DNA of 48,405 nucleotides from Minwuia thermotolerans. GTDB taxonomy: Bacteria > Pseudomonadota > Alphaproteobacteria > Minwuiales > Minwuiaceae. The stretch is from the NCBI GenBank assembly GCA_021604565.1, contig BQJF01000024.1, positions 1-48,405 on the forward strand, written 5' to 3'. Numbering within the stretch: position 1 is the stretch's first letter; every line of letters begins with the position of its first letter. The notes below the pieces were generated by a model, which saw nothing but the letters and a program-made list of their open reading frames with translations, was not told the DNA's origin and did no database searches. A program made the translations under genes and the position numbers. This document shows, in pieces, positions 42,606 to 48,405 of this stretch.

Positions 42606-44504
42606 CTATATCGCCCGGGACATGAAGCTGGCCATGCGCCTGCTGAAGGCAGCCGGGTCGTCCAGCGGCTCGCCTTCGATGATGCGGGCCTGATCGAACA
42701 GCAGCCGCGCCGCCTCCTCGATATCCGCATTCAGGCCGTCCTCGCGCATGCGATCAACGAGACGGATCACCAGCGCGTGGCGCGGATTGATCTCCAGCAC
42801 CCGCTTCGATGCCTCGTCCACCTGCTTGTGTGCCTTCAGCATCCGCTCCAGTCGCATGTCCATGTCGTTGTCGTCGGCCACCAGGCAGACCGGGCTTTCG
42901 GCCAGCCGGTCGGAGGATCGGACATCCTTCACCGCGTCACCCAGCGTTTCCCTGAACGCAGCGATCAGGGTCGCAAGGTCGCCCTCCTTCGGGGCTTCCG
43001 GCTTGTCCTGATCGTCGTCCGTTGATTCCTGATCCTCGATCTTCGACAGGTCGGCACCGCCACGGGTGACGGACTTCAGTTGCTTGCCGTCGAATTCGCC
43101 GTGGCCCTGCAGCCAGAAGTCATCGACTGCATCCGTGAGCAGCAGCACCTCGATACCCTTCTTCCGGAACCCTTCCAGGTGCGGGCTGCGGCGCGCGGCG
43201 GCCAGGTCGTCGGCGGTGATGTAGTAGATTGCTTCCTGCCCCGGCTTCATGCGCTCGACATAGCCGCTCAGGCTGGTCAGCTCGTCACCTGCGGTGCTGT
43301 CGAAGCGGGCCAGCTTCAGGATGCGCGGGCCGACCTCGTGATCCTCGTAGATGCCTTCCTTCAGCACCGCACCGAAGTTGCGCCAGAAGGTCGTGAAGCC
43401 CTCCACGTCCTTCTCGGCCTTCTTCTCCAGTTCGCCCAGCACGCGCTTGACGATCTGGCCGCGCATGTGCCGAAGCATCGGCTCGTTCTGCAGCATCTCG
43501 CGGCTGACGTTCAGCGGCAGGTCTTCCGAATCCACGATACCGCGCAGGAACCGGAGGTAGCTGGGGGCCAGCCCCTCCGCTTCATCGGTGATGAAGACCC
43601 GCTTCACGTAGAGCTTCACCCGGTGCTTGCGGTCGGGGTGGAACAGGTCGAATGGTTTCTCGGTCGGTACGAACAGCAGCAGCGTGTACTCGACCTTGCC
43701 CTCGATCCGGCTGTGCAGCACGGTCCAGGGTTCGTCAAAGGCACCGCCGACATGGCGATAGAATTCGGTGTACTGCTGCTCGGTGATCTCCGACTTCGGA
43801 CGGGTCCAAAGGGCGGAGGCCTTGTTGACCGGCTCGTTCTCCGCGTCCGGCTCGTCATCACTGGCGGTGATGGTGATTGGCCAGGTGATGTGATCGGAAT
43901 AGGTCTCGATGATCTGGCGCAGCCGCCAAGTCTCCAGGAATTCCTTCTGCTCGTCGCGGATCTTCAGGTCCACGGTGGTGCCGCGACCGTCGCGCGCCGA
44001 TTCCTCGATGGTGTATTCACCCGTCCCGCCGGACACCCAGGTGAAAGCCGTGTCGGCACCGGCGCGGCGGCTGGTGACGGAGACTTCCTCCGCCACCATG
44101 AAGGCGGAATAGAAGCCCACGCCGAACTGTCCGATGACCGACAGGTCCGGTCCCTTGTCATCCTTGCCCTTGCTCTCGGCGAGCTGGTCCAGGAAGGCGG
44201 TCGAACCGGAGCGCGCGATGGTGCCCAGGTTCTCGATCATGTCGTCGCGATCCATGCCGACGCCGTTGTCGGTGATCGACAGCGTGCCCTTGTCCTTGTC
44301 GACATGCACGCCGATCTGGAAGTCGGCACCGCCTTCGGTCAGCGCCGGTTCGGCAATGGCAAGATAGCGCAGCCGCTCGCAGGCGTCGGAGGCGTTGGAG
44401 ATCAGCTCCCTGAGGAAGATCTCCTTCTCCGAGTAGAGCGAGTGGGTGACAATGTGCAGAAGCTTCGCAACCTCTGCCTGGAACTGATAGCTCTGGGCAG
44501 TCAT
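42606..44504 (-). CDS. htpG: Chaperone HtpG (Hsp90)
   Basis: A bacterial Hsp90 of 632 residues. The N-terminal GHKL ATPase domain has Glu33 and Asn37 in RELISNASDA, DNGVGMDRDDM and GQFGVGFYSAFMVA. The middle domain has LYVKRVFITDEAE and the LPLNVSREMLQ catalytic-loop region. The dimerisation domain ends MASFMSRAI, without the eukaryotic MEEVD tail, as expected. The ATG is 3 bases after the stop of the DUF4340 gene, so htpG appears to be the last gene of the GldFG-like operon, an unusual placement for a heat-shock gene; no heat-shock promoter is seen immediately upstream. Confidence 0.97.
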   Translation of the reverse strand: MTAQSYQFQAEVAKLLHIVTHSLYSEKEIFLRELISNASDACERLRYLAIAEPALTEGGADFQIGVHVDKDKGTLSITDNGVGMDRDDMIENLGTIARSGSTAFLDQLAESKGKDDKGPDLSVIGQFGVGFYSAFMVAEEVSVTSRRAGADTAFTWVSGGTGEYTIEESARDGRGTTVDLKIRDEQKEFLETWRLRQIIETYSDHITWPITITASDDEPDAENEPVNKASALWTRPKSEITEQQYTEFYRHVGGAFDEPWTVLHSRIEGKVEYTLLLFVPTEKPFDLFHPDRKHRVKLYVKRVFITDEAEGLAPSYLRFLRGIVDSEDLPLNVSREMLQNEPMLRHMRGQIVKRVLGELEKKAEKDVEGFTTFWRNFGAVLKEGIYEDHEVGPRILKLARFDSTAGDELTSLSGYVERMKPGQEAIYYITADDLAAARRSPHLEGFRKKGIEVLLLTDAVDDFWLQGHGEFDGKQLKSVTRGGADLSKIEDQESTDDDQDKPEAPKEGDLATLIAAFRETLGDAVKDVRSSDRLAESPVCLVADDNDMDMRLERMLKAHKQVDEASKRVLEINPRHALVIRLVDRMREDGLNADIEEAARLLFDQARIIEGEPLDDPAAFSRRMASFMSRAI

Positions 44505-44507
44505 GGG

Positions 44508-45635
44508 TCAGGAGTCCTCCTCGGGCTTGGGTTTGGTCAGTGTTTCCAGCGTCGGCATGAAGTTCTCGGCGGTGAAGGACGGAAACAGGTAGGCCCAGCC
44601 GTCAACCTTCGCGGCGGCAGCGCGGGCGCGCGCCTCCTCGTCCGCCGCAACAATCGGTTCCGGCTTCTTGCCGTCAACGCCAACCGGAAGCTGTTCGATC
44701 AGGCCGGCATCGAACCGAACGTCCAGACGAAGCCAGAAGGCATCCGTGTTGTCGACCTTCCGCTGCGCATCGAGGACGTCGACCGTGACGATCCAGCCGC
44801 TCTGCGTGGTGAATGTTGCCTGCGTCGCACCGCTGAAATCGACTTCATCTGCCGGGGCCACGTCGCGCGGTTTCAGGAATTCCAGCGCCCGGCCGGTTGC
44901 CGTCAGTCGGATCTCCTGCTCCTGCAGGCCTTCCGGCAGATCCGTCACGTGAAAGTATCCGTACTCGCTGCGGGTCAGTTCCAGCACTGGCTTGTCCGGA
45001 TGCGCAATGCGAATGTCGGTGACGACATCCTTGGCCACCTTGAAAAGGTCCCGGTCCAGCCAGTCGGTGGGGGCAGGCTTGAGGTTGAAGAAGCCTTCCG
45101 CCAGCCAGGTCTCGTTCTCGTCAGCGCGGCGGACATAGACCTTCGCCGGTTCCGTCGCATCGCCAAGCTGCTTGGTCTTGCCGAGGATGATCCCAGCCAG
45201 ATTCCTGCCGTCGGCATCGCTTGCAACGACCTTGATGGCTTTGGCGCTGCTGTCGGCGTCGCCGTCCGGCAGGGGCTGTGGTTCTTCCAGGCCCAGCCGG
45301 TCATGCAGTTCAGGGTCACTGGTCTTTGGTGCGATGATGGTCGCGCGTGAGAGGGCAACCACCAGCCGTTTCACTTCGTCCGCGTCTGCCGGATAGCCGT
45401 TGCGTGCATCATGATGCCAGCGCCCGTCATCGTCGCGGCTCAGGCTCCAGGCCCCCTTCGGCGTCACGAAGGCCAGCCGGGCGACGGCGTTGATCTGTTC
45501 GGCCAGTTGCGGGAACAGCGGCTGTCCATACTCCCGAGCGGCCAGTCGGTCGGCCTTGCGGTCCAGCACGAAGGCTGCGGCGACAACACTGGCGATGGTC
45601 AGCAGCAGAAGGATGATCCACGTGGTGCGGCGCAT
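44508..45635 (-). CDS. DUF4340 domain protein, membrane-anchored
   Basis: A 375-residue protein with one N-terminal membrane helix (about residues 5-24, TWIILLLLTIASVVAAAFVL) and a large periplasmic part. The DUF4340 pattern is visible as repeated short beta-rich units, for example GAWSLSRDDDGRW, DRLGLEEPQPL, AGIILGKTKQLG and KVYVRRADENETWL. The function of DUF4340 is unknown, but the family is routinely found with GldG-like ABC proteins. It begins 3 bases after the GldG-like gene, so it is probably part of the same envelope complex. Confidence 0.85.
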   Translation of the reverse strand: MRRTTWIILLLLTIASVVAAAFVLDRKADRLAAREYGQPLFPQLAEQINAVARLAFVTPKGAWSLSRDDDGRWHHDARNGYPADADEVKRLVVALSRATIIAPKTSDPELHDRLGLEEPQPLPDGDADSSAKAIKVVASDADGRNLAGIILGKTKQLGDATEPAKVYVRRADENETWLAEGFFNLKPAPTDWLDRDLFKVAKDVVTDIRIAHPDKPVLELTRSEYGYFHVTDLPEGLQEQEIRLTATGRALEFLKPRDVAPADEVDFSGATQATFTTQSGWIVTVDVLDAQRKVDNTDAFWLRLDVRFDAGLIEQLPVGVDGKKPEPIVAADEEARARAAAAKVDGWAYLFPSFTAENFMPTLETLTKPKPEEDS

Positions 45636-45638
45636 GGC

Positions 45639-47540
45639 TCAGGCCTCCTTCAGCATCTGGCTGCGACGCCGCCGACCGCGTCGCCACAGCGCCAGTATCA
45701 TGGCGATGACAAACACCAGTGCGGGCATGGCGCCGATTGTGATCACCTTGATGCGGTCCTGAAGTTCCTCGATATCCCGCCGCAGGTTCAACTGCACGGC
45801 CCGCAGTTCACGGCGTGTGTCCAGCACGTCCTTCTGGAAGGATTCGATGGCCTTGGCCTCCTCGCTCGAGAGCAACTGACCACCGCCTTCACCGGCACGG
45901 TTCTGCAGCTCGGCAAGTTTCTTCTCGGTATCCTTCAGACGAGCCTCCAGTTCCTGCTCCTGCTGCAGGTACTGCTGTTCCGCGGCGCGGCGCAGTTCGG
46001 CAATCACAGTGAAGGGCCGATCCCCTTCGCCCCGGCTGCGCAGCCCGATCAGGTCGCTGGAACCGGCCAGGTTGTCGATGGCGTTGATCAGGAAGTTGGC
46101 GTTGCCGGATGTCTGTTGCGTCACTTCCTGCCCGAAGACTGCCTGGCGACTGGCCCAGTAGGTATCCTCGATGAAGTCCGCGTCCGTCACCAGGATCAGG
46201 CTGACAGGTTCCGCCGAGCGTTCGACATGCGGTGCATCGACACCTTCCGGCGCGGCGTCGAAGGTCGAGTTCACGATGCCGCTCAGGCGGGCCGCGATGA
46301 CGAACTGGCGATCCTCCGATTCGAAATCGGCCAGCAGCCCTTGCGGATCGGGGCGGAAGCGCAGCTTCGACGCCGGGATGCGCATGGCCTCGCGCGTGGT
46401 GGTGATCAGCGGCACGGCCTTCAGCGGGCTGTCCTCCGTGATCTCGATGTGTCCGACGGAGGGCAGCAGCAGCGGCAGGCTGAGGTCGGCGGTCACCGGA
46501 TCGTCTGCATTCAGCGCCGGTCCGGCAGCCTGGATCCACGCCACATAGTCGATCAGCTGCCGTCGTCCGCGCCCGATGTTCACGCGTGTCGCCAGCGTGC
46601 GGTCCACGACCAGCGTCTCCGGCTCCACCTGGACACCCCAGGGGCCGAGCAGTTCCGGCAGCAGGCTGGAATGCGGGTCCAGCGGGTCCGGTGCGCCGCC
46701 GGGGGAGGGCAGGCGGACACCGACCTCCGAGAAGGCATCGGCCAGGATCAGGGCCTTGCCGCCGCCCAGGATGAACTGGTCGATGGCATAGCGCTGGCGT
46801 TCCGTCAGGTTGCGGGCGTGGGCCAGCATGATGACGTCGGTGTCGGCGGGAATTTCCTCCCACTGACGCGGCGGAATGTCGACGTCGAAGAACCCGCGCA
46901 GGGGCTCCGTGATCGCGTAGGGGCGGCTCTCCCCCCGCATTGCCGCCTGTACGCCGCCCGGTCCGAAATCCAGCGGGAAGGTCGTGATCACCATCAGCTT
47001 CGGCAGGTCGGGGTTGGACAGGCCATAGACCATGCGGGTCAGGTCATATTCAAGGAACCGGCCCCGTTCCGGCTGGAAGAAGGGAATGGTTTCCTGATCG
47101 TCGGTGGTGTTCTGCCCGACCAGGCCGAAATAGAAGGTGTCGCCGCCTGCGCCCAGCGGCACGCCGCTCAGGCCCGCATCGACGGCGGCATCCTCGTCTT
47201 CCGAGAAGGGTTCCGGGTCGATCAGCTCCAGGCGGATGCGCCCGTCGGAGATGGTGCGGAATTCCTCCAGCATGCTCATGACCCGGTCCGCATGGTTGCG
47301 GATCTCCGGCACCGACCCGGCGAGGGATGCCGAGTAGTAGAGCTGCATGGTGACGTCTTCCTCCAGCCCGGAAAGCACGTTGCGGGTGCCGTCGGAGAGG
47401 GTGTAGAGGCCGTTCTCGGTCAGGTCGAGGCGACTGTTCTCCAGGCCGTCATCGGCGACGATGTTGACGGCAAAGAACAGGATGGCCAGCAGGCCGATAC
47501 CGCTGAAGGCGATGAACTTGAAGTTGGTGAGCTGATTCAT
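45639..47540 (-). CDS. GldG-family ABC auxiliary protein
   Basis: A 633-residue membrane protein. Helices lie at both ends (about residues 8-28, FKFIAFSGIGLLAILFFAVN, and about 600-625, AMPALVFVIAMILALWRRGRRR). The large periplasmic region contains a GldG/IFT52-like domain (VMSMLEEFRTISDGRIRLELIDPEP; LPKLMVITTF; GGGKALILADAF) and, near the C terminus (about 515-600), a long charged coiled coil. In Bacteroidetes GldG acts with GldA and GldF in gliding; in proteobacteria the role is unknown. GAGGAC lies upstream of the ATG. It is 10 bases downstream of the permease. Confidence 0.87.
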   Translation of the reverse strand: MNQLTNFKFIAFSGIGLLAILFFAVNIVADDGLENSRLDLTENGLYTLSDGTRNVLSGLEEDVTMQLYYSASLAGSVPEIRNHADRVMSMLEEFRTISDGRIRLELIDPEPFSEDEDAAVDAGLSGVPLGAGGDTFYFGLVGQNTTDDQETIPFFQPERGRFLEYDLTRMVYGLSNPDLPKLMVITTFPLDFGPGGVQAAMRGESRPYAITEPLRGFFDVDIPPRQWEEIPADTDVIMLAHARNLTERQRYAIDQFILGGGKALILADAFSEVGVRLPSPGGAPDPLDPHSSLLPELLGPWGVQVEPETLVVDRTLATRVNIGRGRRQLIDYVAWIQAAGPALNADDPVTADLSLPLLLPSVGHIEITEDSPLKAVPLITTTREAMRIPASKLRFRPDPQGLLADFESEDRQFVIAARLSGIVNSTFDAAPEGVDAPHVERSAEPVSLILVTDADFIEDTYWASRQAVFGQEVTQQTSGNANFLINAIDNLAGSSDLIGLRSRGEGDRPFTVIAELRRAAEQQYLQQEQELEARLKDTEKKLAELQNRAGEGGGQLLSSEEAKAIESFQKDVLDTRRELRAVQLNLRRDIEELQDRIKVITIGAMPALVFVIAMILALWRRGRRRRSQMLKEA

Positions 47541-47550
47541 GGTTCCGTCC

Positions 47551-48288
47551 TCAGCCCGCGAATTTCTTGTATTCGATGATGATCATGTTGGCGAACAGCC
47601 AGACCCCGATCAGGCTGGCGAAGAACACCATGTCACGCAGGTCGATGACCCCGCCGATGATCGACTGGAAATGGGTGATGAAGCTGAAGCCCGCGATCTG
47701 GTCCACCAGCATCTCCGGTGCCCAGCCACTGACGAAATCCAGCACGATGGGGGTGCCGGAGACCGTGAACAGGAAGCAGACGACCGTGGAGACGACAAAG
47801 GCGATCACCTGGTTCTGGGTCAACGCCGACAGGCAGGACGTGATGGCCAGGTATCCCCCGGCCATCAGCAGCGCGCCGACATAGCTGGCGACGATGACGC
47901 CATGATCCGGATCGCCGAGGTAGCCGACGGTCAGCCAGAACGGGAACGTCAGCGACAGCGCGATGCCGACGAAGGCCCAGGCGGCCAGGAACTTGCCCAG
48001 CACCGCAGCGGGGACGGAGATCGGCAGGGTCAGCAACAGTTCGATGGTGCCGGTCTTGCGTTCCTCCGACCACAGCCGCATGCCGATGGCCGGGATCAGG
48101 AACAGGTACAGCCACGGCAGATAGGTGAAGAAGCTGAGCAGGTCGGCCTGCCCACGCTCGAAGAAATTGCCGAGATAGAAGGCAAAGGCCGCCGTGGTCA
48201 GCAGGAAGATGACGATGAACACCCACGCGACCGGGGTGGCGAAATATCCGGCCAGTTCGCGGCGGAAAACGGTTGTCATGGCACCCAT
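47551..48288 (-). CDS. ABC-2 type permease, GldF-like
   Basis: A 245-residue inner-membrane protein with six hydrophobic segments (about 17-40, 58-75, 100-125, 135-157, 165-185 and 215-240). The N-terminal TVFRRELAGYFATPVAWVFI and SEERKTGTIELLLTLPI blocks are typical of ABC-2 and GldF-type permeases, the latter being the coupling region for the ATPase. It lies 3 bases after the ATPase stop and 10 bases before the GldG-like gene. ATG 48288 is used; an internal ATG at codon 4 is also possible. Confidence 0.92.
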   Translation of the reverse strand: MGAMTTVFRRELAGYFATPVAWVFIVIFLLTTAAFAFYLGNFFERGQADLLSFFTYLPWLYLFLIPAIGMRLWSEERKTGTIELLLTLPISVPAAVLGKFLAAWAFVGIALSLTFPFWLTVGYLGDPDHGVIVASYVGALLMAGGYLAITSCLSALTQNQVIAFVVSTVVCFLFTVSGTPIVLDFVSGWAPEMLVDQIAGFSFITHFQSIIGGVIDLRDMVFFASLIGVWLFANMIIIEYKKFAG

Positions 48289-48291
48289 GGC

Positions 48292-48405
48292 TCAGTTCCC
48301 CTGCGTGATGGTGCGGAACACTTCGTCCATCCGGCCCGGATCGACATAGAAGGCTCCGATCTGCCAGCCACGTGCGCTGGCCAGTTGCGAGACGCCGTCG
48401 GTGAC
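48292..48405 (-). CDS. ABC transporter ATP-binding protein, C-terminal fragment
   Basis: The last 37 codons of a gene that continues beyond the window edge. The residues DGVSQLASARGWQIGAFY and VDPGRMDEVFRTIT match the C-terminal end of GldA/ABC-2-type ATPases, where a domain after the nucleotide-binding fold finishes with an E-x-V-F-like segment. The Walker motifs are outside the window. Its stop is 3 bases from the permease start, making it the first known gene of this GldA-F-G-DUF4340-HtpG set. Confidence 0.75.
   Translation of the reverse strand, partial: VTDGVSQLASARGWQIGAFYVDPGRMDEVFRTITQGN

Noticed and set aside
43080..45350. A 756-codon open frame on the plus strand
   Set aside because: It is antisense to htpG and the DUF4340 gene, has no recognisable domain, and is explained by high-GC codon bias; the minus-strand genes have clear family motifs.
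45411..47579. A 722-codon open frame on the plus strand
   Set aside because: Antisense to the GldG-like gene; low-complexity Gln/Arg/Gly-rich translation with no family features.

Overview
The window looks like chromosomal DNA of an alphaproteobacterium, probably Rhodospirillales-like. The basis is high GC throughout, a complete division and cell-wall (dcw) cluster in the alphaproteobacterial order ending ftsZ-lpxC, a meso-diaminopimelate-type MurE, and gene families common in that class (CYTH-CHAD with a ParA partner, TRAP transporters, a GldFG-like exporter). Family or genus cannot be fixed from the sequence alone. No insertion sequence, prophage, CRISPR array or rRNA is visible, and no gap between genes exceeds about 290 bases.

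Left flank (1-7825): the 3' end of an acyl-CoA ligase gene and a FemAB/GNAT-like gene, then a two-gene signalling pair (a METHOD1-type cysteine-containing protein and a soluble PAS histidine kinase). These converge on a leftward block made of a translationally coupled ParA ATPase and CYTH-CHAD protein, an LpxR-like outer-membrane lipid A deacylase, and a double-hotdog dehydratase.

Centre (7970-27651): a 19.7-kb dcw cluster, mraZ-rsmH-ftsL-ftsI-murE-murF-mraY-murD-ftsW-murG-murC-murB-ddl-ftsQ-ftsA-ftsZ, followed by lpxC. Nine junctions are 4-base start/stop overlaps, so the first fourteen genes should behave as one tightly coupled transcript. Six 10- to 11-base-spaced CCA repeats cover the putative mraZ promoter and fit an MraZ autoregulatory operator. 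A strong hairpin after ftsZ overlaps a candidate lpxC promoter.

Accessory middle (27685-37128): a VOC protein and an AraC-type regulator on the minus strand, then a rightward run of an acyl-CoA synthetase, a Rieske oxygenase alpha subunit, two tandem TauD-type 2-oxoglutarate dioxygenases and a three-gene TRAP transporter. I read this as an uptake-and-oxidation module for an unidentified organic acid or quaternary-ammonium-like compound. It is the best candidate here for an undescribed pathway.

Right flank (37145-48405): a leftward nucleotide-sugar operon (galU, UDP-glucose dehydrogenase, phosphohexomutase), a tRNA-Leu(UAA), an alpha-oxoamine-synthase-like PLP enzyme, and a leftward operon encoding a GldA/F/G-like ABC system, a DUF4340 protein and HtpG (Hsp90). 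The ABC ATPase is cut by the window edge.
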